Shown here: positions 13,237 through 22,805 of the stretch, piece after piece
Layout: the number at the start of each line of letters is the position of its first letter
Numbering within the stretch: position 1 is the stretch's first letter
Assembly (NCBI GenBank): GCA_949987705.1
Contig: OX465281.1
Span: 160,842,393 to 160,906,392, forward strand
Source of the DNA: Thereva unica
Taxonomy: Eukaryota; Arthropoda; Insecta; Diptera; Therevidae
Length of the DNA: 64,000 nt
Direction of reading: 5' to 3'
The notes under the pieces: model-generated
What the model saw: the letters and a program-made list of their open reading frames with translations, nothing else
Database searches by the model: none
What the model was told of the DNA's origin: nothing
Position numbers and translations under genes: made by a program

Positions 13237-13967
13237 AAGGTAGTAGCCCGGTGTGACGGCCGAAATTTCGACGTTTTTTCGTGAATTTTTTTCAACAGGA
13301 AAATAATATGCGATCGTTTTGTAATTTTTACATGTTATTATTACTACTTTCAAGCGTACAAAAAAATTTTTTTTAATAAATTTTACATTGATTTATTCAT
13401 AATTCTTTGTGTTGAAGTGGAGTCCTCGAAGGAACGTCGAGCGGTTTCGGGGAAGCACTCACTAGATACTATTTAACCGATTTGGCTGAAAATTTAACTC
13501 GTTATTCTAGATACATATAGCTAGATGCTGAACCGCTGAAACATTTATTTTTTTGATAATTTATTAATTTTGTGGACTTGTGAAAAAAAAGGTACGGAAA
13601 ATCGAATTTTTTTGCTGACAAATTGTTAAAAAAAATAATAAATTATCAAAAAAATTAATGTTTCAGCGGTTCAGCATCTAGCTATATGTATCTAGAATAA
13701 CGAGTTAAATTTTCAGCCAAATCGGTTAAATAGTATCTAGTGAGTGCTTCCCCGAAACCGCTCGACGTTCCTTCGAGGACTCCACTTCAACACAAAGAAT
13801 TATGAATAAATCAATGTAAAATTTATTAAAAAAATTTTTTTTTTGTACGCTTGGAAGTAGTAATAACAACATGTAAAAATAACAAAACGATCGCATATTA
13901 TTTTCCTGCTGAAAAAAATTCACGAAAAAACGTCGAAATTTCGGCCGTCACACCGGGCTACTACCTT
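13237..13967. mobile_element. Near-perfect palindromic MITE (731 bp)
   Basis: The two arms of ~330 bp are reverse complements with few mismatches around a loop of ~70-80 bp. The ends read AAGGTAGTAGCCCGGTGTG and its complement. The arms include GTGAGTGCTTCCCCGAAACC near the middle. There is no ORF beyond the palindrome. It sits between the integrase and env regions of the errantivirus. No clear target duplication is seen. Transcribed, it would fold into one long hairpin. Confidence 0.85.
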
Positions 13968-14850
13968 AACTTTGTCTGAACTTCCTACTCTATTATTAAT
14001 AAAGTCTAAAGGTTTTTCCTGAGTAGTTGAGTGAATAGAACTATTATACTTTTCGGTTGCCAGGAGTACTTTTTCTATTGCATTAAGATCTCTGTTTTCT
14101 ATCTCTAAAGTCCTTAAATGTTCGTTAATCGTTCCGTGAACTCTCTCTATGTCTGCATTACCTGTGTGAGATCGTGGTGAAATAAAATGGACCTGAATAT
14201 TTTCTTGTCTCAAAAAGTCTTTAGTATTTATGTTGTTAAATGCGCTATCAAGTACTATTTTTTTGGGTTTGTCGAAGATGGCGAATCTATAATCAGGCTG
14301 AATAATTCTATAATCGTAATTGAATTTCGATCATTTAACTTTTGCATCATTAAATGTTTGGTAAACGTATCTACAATACTTGAAAATTGTAATTTGTGAC
14401 AATAGAACAAATCTGCATGTATGATTTCATTTGGTTCACTAGGGGTTTCACTAATCTGAAATTTGTGTTGGATGGCTTTCCTATCGTATTTGAATAGATT
14501 GCATACCTCACAGTTATTAATATACTTGTGTACTAATTCTTTTAGCTTAAGGTAAAAGTGTGTATTCCTGATTTCCATATAATTTTCTACAATACCTCTA
14601 TGATTGGTGGCTTTATGTATTTCCTTAATTACTTTATATGCTTCGTCTTCATTTTCTAAATCTACAGCAAACTTCGTGCATTTAATAAATTTTATTTTAC
14701 GTTCGTTGGAGAATAATTGAAGTAATTTCTGCCGGAGGATATTATATTTTGACTCCTCAAGTTCTGAGTAAATTGCGGTCTTACCTTTTCTTATAAACCT
14801 TTTAAGTACATCGTTTAAGTAATTGCTAGCTCTTTGTTTGTACTATACAT
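13968..14850 (-). pseudogene. pol: Integrase (errantivirus-like)
   Basis: Reading minus, a zinc-binding HHCC region is visible (NHRGI, then CEVC) followed by the DDE core: an Asp in HADLF, a second Asp in VLDSAF and the Glu in ADIERVH. The first part is open at 14255-14578 and the second at 13968-14213. A single-base frame break near 14285 separates them. The N-terminal zinc region at 14579-14850 is readable but has no long ORF. The C-terminus is cut by the 731-bp palindrome. The catalytic residues remain but the gene is broken. Confidence 0.8.
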
Positions 14851-15170
14851 ACGCCTATGTTTTGTGTATTTAATTATTATTTCCCTTTCTTTTTCTTTTA
14901 CAAAATAAATTTGTGTAAAATATTTGTATACGATTGTTTCTGCGATCGGGATGTGGTCGTTCAAATTTTCAACTCCACTATGGGTCGTAGCTGGGTCAAA
15001 GTTATCATTATTTTCTCTTTCTTCTAAAATATTAATTTCATTATTATCGACATTAATGCGGCTTGAGAAATCCGCTACCTTATTGTCTTTTCCTTTAACA
15101 TATTCTATGTCAAAGCCATATTCGTTTAGCCTTATACGCCACCGTTGTAATTTCGAATTGGGTTCTTTTT
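14851..15170 (-). pseudogene. pol: RNase H C-terminal part and RNase H/integrase linker (errantivirus)
   Basis: Translation of the minus strand gives the typical RNase H tail of Ty3/gypsy elements (SKLQRWRIRLNEYGFDIEY, then VKGKDNKVAD). It starts exactly where the 17.6-kb insertion ends at 15171. The other half of RNase H is at 32748-33209. This match shows that the two parts were once one gene. Confidence 0.75.
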
Positions 15171-15354
15171 AACCGACTTAAAAAAAGAGGAGGTTACTCA
15201 ATTCGACGTGTAGGTATTTTGAAGTCCTGTTCACGCATAACTTTGTAATCCAATAACTTTCTTGCTTTTTTTGGTTCATTTGAAAGGGGAGCTTCCCACG
15301 GTGGTCCCGTAAATTTTTTTCGAAATTCTGATAAAGGAGTTCGAAATTAAGCAT

Positions 15355-16704
15355 AACTAGTAGTGATGTGGGTTTGACCCGTTCGGTCCACACGATCAAC
15401 TTCCCAGCATGATGGATGTTGAATATAATGATTTGATATTTTAATAATAAATGAACAATAGGCAATATAGAATATATGTATAATACCTACCGAGAATTGG
15501 TCACAATTGTTTATCAATATTTTCGCTAAAATGTCAAACTAAATGTGCGCACTTACAAGATTAGGATGACGGAAATGTATATAAAATTGATATGTAAATG
15601 TTCTTCGGCACCTCAATGAAGTCGATATAGATTTTAGTTCGAGCGGTATCGTGCAGGTACAAAAATCACTTAAGTCATTTAAATCAAAAAACCGCTGGAC
15701 GGAATATTATAAAAATCTTATCAGATTATATTGTCGCTAATACGCTTCGAACGGCACCTCAAGTAAGTCAATATCTTTTGTGGTTCGGGCCATATCGTGC
15801 AGGTATAAAAATCACTTACGCCGCTTAAACAAAAAAACGGCTCGACCGAATTTTAAGAAAATCTTTTCAGATCATATTTTGGTTAATACTCTTCGAACGG
15901 CACGTCAACTAAGTCGATATCTTTTATAGTTCACCCGATATCGTGCAGGTACAAAAATCACTTAAGTCATTTAAACCTAAAAACCGCTCTACCAAATATT
16001 ATAAAAATCTTTTCAGATTATATTGTCGCTAATACGCTTCGAACGGCACCTCAAGTAAGTCAATATCTTTTGTGGGTCGGGCCATATCGTGCATGTACAA
16101 AAATCCTTAAACAAAAAATCGCTTAAACAAAAAAACGGTTCGACCGAATTTTATGCAAACCTTTTCAGATCATATTTTGTTTAGTACTCTTCGAACGGCA
16201 CGTCAACTAAGTCGATATCTTTTGTAGTTCGCGCGATATCGTGCAGGTACAAAAATCACTTAAGTCATTTAAACCAAAAAACCGCTCTGCCGAATATTAT
16301 AAAAATCTTTTCAGATTATATTGTCGCTAATACGCTTCGAACGGCACCTCAAGTAAGTCAATATCTTTTGTGGTTCGGGCGATATCGTGCAGGTACAAAA
16401 ATCACTTACGTCGCTTAAACAAAAAAACGGCTGGACCGAATTTCATGAAAATCTTTTCAGATCATATTTCGGTTGATACGCTTCGAACGACACCTCAAAG
16501 AAGTCGATATCAGTTTTGGTTCGCACGATATCGTGCAGGAAAAAATGACCACATCCGTACGCACATACACACACACACACACACACATACTTCCTCCCAA
16601 TTTTTTGCTTAAAATGCTCCTGGGACCTTGAAAGATGAAAATACGTTGAAATTATCGATTTCGATTTTCGGACCGATTACAATAACTTCCTATACTGGGA
16701 AGTT
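15355..16704 (-). mobile_element. Foldback/HINE-like element, copy B (complete)
   Basis: This is the reverse-orientation copy: AACTAGTAGTGATGTGGG at the left and CTATACTGGGAAGTT at the right. It contains about six ~150-bp subrepeats, each with a palindromic GATATCG..GCACGATATCGTGCAGG core, and a (CA)n tract near 16567. ORFs such as 16370-16612 are read through the subrepeats and are not genes. Confidence 0.85.
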
Positions 16705-16784
16705 AAAAAACTGTTAAAATTAGTTCAACCTAAACATTTCATAGGCACCGAACAAATTACTTTATTGTTGCAAAACTGGTAGAA

Positions 16785-16863
16785 GGCCGGTGGGAGAGTG
16801 CGTAGCGCTTTGGATCCTCGATCCAGCGGCGCGTAGCGTTGCAGGTTCAAGCCCTGTTCGGCC
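16785..16863 (+). other. tRNA-like sequence (SINE head or tRNA relic)
   Basis: GGCCG at the start can pair with CGGCC at the end. GCAGGTTCAAGCCCTGT forms a T-arm with a Pol III B-box-like core. The 5' half carries an A-box-like stretch (GTGGGAGAGTGCG). The anticodon region does not fold cleanly and the 3' CCA-proximal pairing is short, so a functional tRNA is unlikely. It is more probably a tRNA-derived SINE head. Confidence 0.4.
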
Positions 16864-16945
16864 GGGGGCAGTTTGTTTTCTTTTTCTCGTTTTCTACTTT
16901 CTGGAATGATTTATTAACATATTAGTCAACCACTGATAGTATCAG

Positions 16946-17025
16946 CCATGGCGCGAAGGGCTAGGGAGAAGTACCCTCGCCTGGGGGCTCTGTGAGCTTG
17001 CGAGTTCGATTCGACGGCTCACGGT
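16946..17025 (+). other. Second tRNA-like sequence with B-box
   Basis: GCGAGTTCGATTCGACG resembles a B-box, and GTGAGC...GCTCAC forms a stem around it. An A-box is not clear. It lies ~80 bp after the first tRNA-like unit in a short GC-rich patch inside AT-rich DNA, as expected for SINE debris. Confidence 0.3.
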
Positions 17026-17741
17026 GCTTTTTTTTCGTCATAATAATTTTTTTTAATTTCCTTCGGGGATTTTGTTTCATATGAAACAAGTTTTTGACGT
17101 GAATACGTCTCTAAATTTGCTTCCAGAACAAAAACCGATGATAACGAAATTATGGCATATAGTTTTTATTTGCAGCTCAAAAACTATTGTTTATATTGAA
17201 TAAAGAAGTATACCATGATATGGGTGAAGAATCAAAGAATTTTATTGTTTACATTTGATTTTCCCGATATCAATAGAAAATAAGCTTATATTTCCTTGAT
17301 TTGAATGGGTGTGTACTGTAAACAAATGTTGAACTTGATTTTGACCCACTTCCATATAACCGATGAACTGAAAATTTTACACACACGTATAGTTCGCATG
17401 ACAATACAATCTGATCATTTTGTAAAAAAATCAAGATGGCGGTTCCAAGATGACAGTCGAATTTTGCAATTGGGCTCCACGACTCCCGAAATGGTTATCA
17501 AATAAAAAGGTGTGACAAGTAGAACACACTTCGCTATGTGGCGTCATTCAAACCCCAAAATTGCGGCTTACTTTTTCTTTAGAATGTCCTTGTTATGGGT
17601 ATCAAATGGAAGTATATGACGAGTATAGTACAGGAAACTATCGACTTCACAATAAATATTTCTTTTAATTTCCCCCGGAGAATTTTCTTTGATATTGTCA
17701 AACGAATAATAAGTAAAACACTTAACGTTATTATGATTGGG
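17026..17741. repeat. Intergenic relics related to the satellite family
   Basis: No gene is seen. At 17335-17580 there is a diverged piece with TTTGTAAAAAAATCAAGATGGCGG, GGTTATCAAAT and GACAAGTAGAACACA. It matches 41385-41640 and shares the 'ATCAAATGAAAGG..ATGA.AAGTAGAACA' core of the satellite. Two direct repeats, TTTAATTTCCTTCGGGGATTTT near 17050 and TTTAATTTCCCCCGGAGAATTTT near 17667, flank it. Confidence 0.5.
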
Positions 17742-17969
17742 TGTTTCCTGAAGTAAAGAAGAAGATATTTTTTTATATCGGGTAGCTGTTGATTTTAACT
17801 AAGGATTCTCCGAAACGTAGGCAGCCAGGAAAGACGGTTGAGGACAAGAATCTAGTTTTTGTTTAATTTTAATTATTTATGAAATTTTGGATATTTTAAA
17901 TAAACTATTTCAATTCTAGCTTCGAGAATTTTAAATCGAAACCTTCGCTATTCTGAACTGTACGCGACA
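17742..17969 (+). repeat. 5' LTR of the SAP-gag element
   Basis: Begins TGTTTCC and ends GCGACA. It matches 32208-32433 with few differences, such as an extra AGCTGTTG-type change near the front. The TG...CA ends fit a retrotransposon LTR. A standard primer-binding site is not obvious immediately after it. Confidence 0.75.
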
Positions 17970-18014
17970 GATTATCCAAAGTGCGATAACACCTAAAGCC
18001 TTGTAGAGGACGAA

Positions 18015-19355
18015 ATGAGAAACGGAGAACGATTAGAAGATCTGAAAGTAAAAGAATTGCAAAAGCTGTGTGACGACTACAATTTGTCCAAAAGGGGTCG
18101 AAGACAAAGCTTAATTGAGAGACTTAAGATGTATTTTCTTGATAGGCAAGATCAGGAAAGTGAGGTTGCTTCCCAACCCCCGCTAGTTTTCCACCTACAA
18201 CCACAATATGTTCAATGCCGCAATATACGAGTGCTCCTAATGCTGCAGTAGCTACAATGTGCTCGCAACATAATTATTGTCCTGGGCCAACAACAATTCC
18301 CAGTACACATGTTACACCGATTTCGAGTGCAATTCAATCCCTGCACAACAAATTGTTACTTCACTACCGAGTCCAAGAATACCTAACCCATACGGCAGTG
18401 TTAGGATATTATAGAGAGACTTCCTGAGTTTCATCCATTGGAAAATGATTCATTAAAATCCAGACAATTTATAGAAAAAGTATCGCAATTGAAAGATGTG
18501 TATGATTGGGATGATAGAGTGGTCCTGTTTACAATGCATTCAAAATTAAAGGGACCTGCGAAGTTAGGGATGGATAGCGCTCCTGTCTTCCATACATGGA
18601 AAGAGTTCACGGAACTGTTTCTAAGAGACTTCCCTTGCGAGTTTAATATGGCCGATATACATTTAGAAATGGCTGAAAATGTACAAAAATATAATGAGAC
18701 TATGGAAGAATTTTATTATAGACAACTAGCAATGGGCAGAAAAGAAAATTTACCGGATGCTCCGATTATCAAATACGTTTTGAGAGGAATAAGAGATAAA
18801 GAATTCGTTAGATCAATATCTACCATGCCGATTACCCAATGTACGAATTTACTAGCCTCCATGAGGAGATACACTGATTTTGTAGGTATAGGAGGGAACG
18901 AATCAAGAACGAATGGGACAACGACAAATGGTATTCATTGGCAGAGTAGGAACTTTTCTAAAGTGTCTCCGAACAATAACAACAAAATTAGAATTTCTCA
19001 GCCGGATACATTAAGGTCTGGCTCACCTACCGGAAATGCTGATCAATTTATTAAGTTTAGAAGACAACACGGAAATCAAGTTGTATGTTATAACTGTTTT
19101 AGGACTGGTCATGTATCATTACATTGCCCGGATCGTCCTCGTCGAGAACGTTGTACAATATGCCGTCGAAATGGCCATTTGGCGAAAGATTGCACACATA
19201 AGAATAGAAATTCTGACCCGGCTTGGCAAAGAGCAAATGTTAACGAAATCGCTGATACTAGTAAAGAACATAAAAACCCTAATGATAAAATTATAAAGAT
19301 AATTGCAGGGATCGTAACTGTTATAACTTATATCGAAAAAATCAAAAAATTATAA
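18015..19355 (+). pseudogene. gag: Gag with SAP domain and two CCHC zinc knuckles
   Basis: The N-terminus (18015-18251) has a SAP-like helix-extended-helix motif: LKVKELQKLCDDYNL, then a basic GRRQSLIERL. The main part (18438-19355, 305 codons) has the capsid-like helical region with WDDRVVLFTMHSKLKG. Two nucleocapsid knuckles of CX2CX4HX4C type follow (CYNCFRTGHVSLHC and CTICRRNGHLAKDC). The frame shifts twice around 18215-18430 and returns, so the front is broken by compensating indels. It is the structural RNA-binding protein of the surrounding LTR element. Confidence 0.82.
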
Positions 19356-19573
19356 TAATTATTTTGAAATATATATGATTTAAGACAACAGTAACAGTTA
19401 AATTTTACCAAAAATAATAATATTTTTAACTCTAATTTTTGCCTAGTATTGTTTTAAATCTTTTAAAACTGTTATTAAAGATTTTTGTTTTTTTCAGTCC
19501 GAAATAATAATTAAAATGGACTTTTATTTTTAAAATCAAAAATAACTGTTAAAAAAGACTTTTATTTTTTTCT
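19356..19573. other. AT-rich non-coding stretch after gag
   Basis: Composition is strongly A+T rich with repeated GACTTTTATTTTT words. Similar words recur at 20820-20860 and 22216-22250, so the flanks of the later Penelope-like and HINE insertions were probably one AT-rich region. No gene or structured RNA is recognised. Confidence 0.5.
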
Positions 19574-19654
19574 AAAAATCGTACCAGGAATTTAATTTTG
19601 CCTAATAACCGACTAGTTTTTTGGTGTTTGCTGTTTTATTTTATTTCATGTCAA

Positions 19655-19700
19655 TTACAGCGACGTTTCGACTTTTTTAAAGTCATCTTCAGGCTAAAAT
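19655..19700 (-). ncRNA. Hammerhead-ribozyme-like motif of the Penelope-like element
   Basis: On the minus strand, CTGAAGA (fits the CUGANGA core) is followed by a stem TGACTTT/AAAGTCG and then GAAAC. This order is the core of hammerhead ribozymes known from Penelope-like terminal regions. Stems I and III are not convincingly closed, so it may be a decayed or minimal form. Confidence 0.45.
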
Positions 19701-20031
19701 ACAAAAGTTAATCTGATGAAAAAACCTATTCACTAAACAAGACAATCTTATTGAATGATTAAAGAGCTAACCTTAAATTACAAATGTCATCGAGATTTTT
19801 CAGATGTATGGACATCGTCGTTATAATCTTGCCATCTCGATTGAAATAAAAAAACATGTGTACTAGTCATAATGTCTCAAGTGGTGAATAAATAAAGGAC
19901 TCTACAATTTTAACAACAAAAATAAATTAGGATAACGACAATATAAATTAACACAGGTATCACAGACAGTCACGTGGTTGCACTTGTCTTTAAAACTAAG
20001 GATCCATTCACAATACATTTAATTATGTTGG

Positions 20032-20685
20032 TCAGTGCATAAGTATCATATTATAGATGGCGCTTAATTTGTCGGTGTCAGTTTGCGCATTGATACAATT
20101 CAAATTGCTTTTAATGTAACACATTTCAGCTATCACCCGTTTGTTTCTGTGTACTTCCTTGTGTAAAATTTTTGTTTTTTCCCAATTAAAATCATGACCC
20201 GTGTTTTTTCTATGTTCTGTGACAGCGTTGTGGTATTTTGCTTGCTTTCTTATATTATCCATGTGTTCTTTTTTTCTCGTTGACAATTTTCGTTTTGATT
20301 GTCCGATGTAAACGTTATTACAATTTCTTTCTTTACAATCTATTTGGTAAACAATGTGTGTTTGATTTTCTTTTATTGTGTGATCTTTTCCTTTAACTAT
20401 TATACCTGTGAGTTTGTTATCTACTGAATTTATAATGTTCAAATTAAATTGTTTCAATTTTTTGCAAATAATTTCCGTTGTGGTGTTTATGTGTGGAATT
20501 ACAATCCAAGGCCTTTTTTCTTTTTCAACGTTTTCATCGGATCTACTGTTAATTACATTCATTCTACGTTTCATGTTAGCTTGTATAAATTTTTTTGGGT
20601 AGCCATTATTTTTTAGAATTTGAGTTACTTTAGATAAATTGTCGAAATGGTATTCTCTATCGGCTAGTAATACAGCAAACACCAA
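20032..20685 (-). CDS. Penelope-like GIY-YIG endonuclease domain (RT lost)
   Basis: This 217-codon ORF has a linker region (NNGYPKKFIQANMKRR), then HIVYQIDCKERNCNNVYIGQ, an Arg-containing helix STRKKEHM, a TEHRKNTGHDFNW segment and a VIAEMCYIKS tail. This is the C-terminal GIY-YIG endonuclease of Penelope-like retroelements, with its Cys pair, which nicks target DNA for reverse transcription. The apparent Met lies in the inverted repeat arm, so the true upstream RT domain is cut away. The frame is otherwise intact to its stop. Confidence 0.82.
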   Translation of the reverse strand: MVFAVLLADREYHFDNLSKVTQILKNNGYPKKFIQANMKRRMNVINSRSDENVEKEKRPWIVIPHINTTTEIICKKLKQFNLNIINSVDNKLTGIIVKGKDHTIKENQTHIVYQIDCKERNCNNVYIGQSKRKLSTRKKEHMDNIRKQAKYHNAVTEHRKNTGHDFNWEKTKILHKEVHRNKRVIAEMCYIKSNLNCINAQTDTDKLSAIYNMILMH

Positions 20686-20854
20686 AAAACTAGTCGGTTA
20701 TTAGGCAAAATTAAATTCCTGGTACGATTTTTAAAATTAAATTTTTTACCGACAATATTAACTTCTTATTACAAAAAAATTTATTTTTTTCTGTCTTTTT
20801 AAGATTTTTATTTTTCCAGTTTTTCTATAAAAGTCTTTGAAGACTTTTATTTTT

Positions 20855-22210
20855 AACTTCCCAGTATAGGAAGTTATTGTAATCGGTCCGAAAATCGAAA
20901 TCGAAAATTTCAACGTATTTTCATCTTTCAAGGTCCCAGGAGCATTTTAAGCAAAAAATTGGGAGGAAGTATGTGTGTGTGTGTGTGTGTGTATGTGCGT
21001 ACGGATGTGGTCATTTTTTCCTGCACGATATCGCGCGAACCAAAACTGATATCGACTTCTTTGAGGTGTCGTTCGAAGCGTATTAACCGAAATATCATCT
21101 GAAAAGATTTTCATGAAATTCGGTCCAGCCGTTTTTTTGTTTAAGCGACGTAAGTGATTTTAGTACCTGCACGATATCGCCCGAACCACGAAAGATATTG
21201 ACGTACTTGAGGCGCCGTTCGAAGCGTATTAGCGACAATATAATGTGAAAAGATTTTTATAATATTCGGTCGAGCGGTTTTTTGGTTTAAATGACTTAAG
21301 TGATTTTTGTACCTGCACGATATCGCGCGAACTATAAAAGATATCGACTTAGTTGACGTGCCCTTCGAAGAGTATTAACCAAAATATAATCTGAAAAGAT
21401 TTTCATAAAATTCGGTCGAGCCGTTTTTTTGTTTAAGCGACGTAAGTGATTTTTGTAAATGCACGATTTAGCACGAACGAACCATGATACCGACTTCTTT
21501 GAGGTGCCGATCGTAGCGTATTGCTGAAAGTACACTGTGAAAAGATTTTCATAAAATTCGATCTAGCGGTCTCTATGTTTAAAGCGCGTAACTGATTTTT
21601 GTACATGCTCGATAGAACGCAAACCAAAAATGATATTGACTTCATTGAAGTGCCGATCGAAGCGTTAGAATGACACCCGTTCAAAATGAAGTTCACTTTT
21701 ATGGATTCAGCCGAGCAATAGCTTCCCAAAGAGTCATCACTCGTCAAAATCCGAGTTTTCTTTAGAAACCATTCAACAAATACATACCATACAAACATGA
21801 CGAAATTTTCAAACTTTAGTTCAGAACTGTTTGAACGGCGGATTGTTTTGGGAATTGAGTTCATCGCGGGATTTCCAGTGATTACAGTTTGGCCTTTTCG
21901 GACAAGTTTGACAAATCCGTTACATTGATTAATTTTGGTACTATCTCCTGAAATCGTTCGAATTGAAAATGAAGTTTTTACCATTGCAGTATATCATCAG
22001 CGCGTCAACACGCTCAAAATGAATTCGCTTTATAGTGTAGCGAACGAAGTGCCAGGGACATGTTTGTTTGCTACTGTTCAACAAAAAAAAGTTCTTTAGA
22101 AAAGCCTTGCGGATTTACCATTCTTATCGTTATTTCAAAGAGCTTCCTTCCATCATACTGGGAAGTTGATCGTGTGGACCGAAAGGGTCGAACCCACATC
22201 GCAACTAGTT
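20855..22210 (+). mobile_element. Foldback/HINE-like element, copy C (complete)
   Basis: Starts AACTTCCCAGTATAGG and ends GTCGAACCCACATCGCAACTAGTT. A (GT)n tract (20972-20993) is followed by ~150-bp subrepeats at about 21011, 21165, 21310, 21460 and 21600, then a unique right half. It is nearly identical to the reversed copy 55904-57249. A 183-codon minus-strand frame (21433-21984) crosses the subrepeat/unique junction and is shared with that copy. The 3' tail forms a hairpin (GACC..GGTC within GTGTG..CACA) just before CTAGTT, like Helitron/Helentron ends. Confidence 0.85.
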
Positions 22211-22330
22211 AAAATATAAAAATAAAAGTCTTTTTCTGAAAACAGATAAATAGTCCATTCAAAACGTTAAGAAAATCGAACATTTTTTTAGGTAATATTT
22301 AGTGCACTACACTTGTTTGTCGCGTGTTGC

Positions 22331-22346
22331 GACGTCGGAGTCACCA
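22331..22346 (-). promoter_or_regulatory. Primer-binding-site-like sequence outside the LTR
   Basis: Minus strand reads TGGTGACTCCGACGTC, close to the complement of the 3' end of tRNA-Trp (TGGTGACCCCGACGTG), one base after the LTR end ...GGAACTACA. A PBS belongs after a 5' LTR; here it follows the LTR at the pol end. Confidence 0.6.
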
Positions 22347-22347
22347 A

Positions 22348-22786
22348 TGTAGTTCCTTTGTTCTGAAGAACTTATTGTTTTGGAGTAAAAAAAACACGTT
22401 TTGGTAATACTGCACTTTCGTAGTTTTATTTCACGTAAAATAATTCTTATTATATCACAGTTTATTATTATATGATGAAATGAAATGATTATGTATATAT
22501 AGGTATGTACATCAGTCACTTGGATCTTATTATATATAAATTTATATGCGCGCGTTAGCTTAGTACGTGTCACCGATTGGGGAGCCTTTTTGATAGAGAG
22601 TTTTTGGAGATGCCGGAAATTGGTTCGATCCCTAGACGTGATCGGAACGGAACGAAAAACGGGAAGATCACTGAACTTTGTGTTCGGTGATCGATTGAGT
22701 GTTCCGACTGATCGTTTTGATCGTGTCGGAAGTCGTTGTGTGACATTGCGTAAAGTTTGGTAATTTAACTTTACGCGGTCACTACA
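22348..22786 (-). repeat. LTR of gypsy copy 1
   Basis: Reads TGTAGTGACCGCG at the start and GGAACTACA at the end on the minus strand (439 bp). It follows a G-rich polypurine tract at 22787-22800 (GCTGGGGGGAGTA), as a 3' LTR does. The TGTAG start is shared with the LTR of gypsy copy 2. Confidence 0.75.
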
Positions 22787-22805
22787 TACTCCCCCCAGCG
22801 TAGCG

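Larger units (their letters stand above)
19574..20732 (-). mobile_element. Penelope-like element, truncated, between 61-bp inverted repeats
   Basis: Arms 19574-19634 and 20672-20732 are exact or near-exact inverted copies (AAAAATCGTACCAGG ... TTTTGGTGTTTGCTGT). They enclose a minus-strand ORF with a GIY-YIG endonuclease and a 3' region with a hammerhead-like motif. Part of the inverted arm is coding (the first codons of the ORF), so the arm was copied in inverted form to the other end. Penelope-like elements often insert with truncation and inverted terminal sequence. The RT domain is absent. Confidence 0.75.

Noticed and set aside
16370..16612. ORF MVRAISCRY... (also 54956, 55552) as a conserved gene
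   Set aside because: It is present because the underlying HINE subrepeat is multicopy; it ends in the (CA)n tract as His-Thr repeats.
16785..16863. Functional tRNA gene
   Set aside because: The T-arm and acceptor-like pairing are present but the anticodon arm does not fold properly.
20855..22210. piggyBac-type TTAA target for the HINE-like family
   Set aside because: TTAA is at both ends of this copy, but copies B, D and F do not show it on the CTAGTT side.
22307..22573. 88-codon ORF over the LTR
   Set aside because: It overlaps LTR, PBS and AT-rich flank and has no motif.
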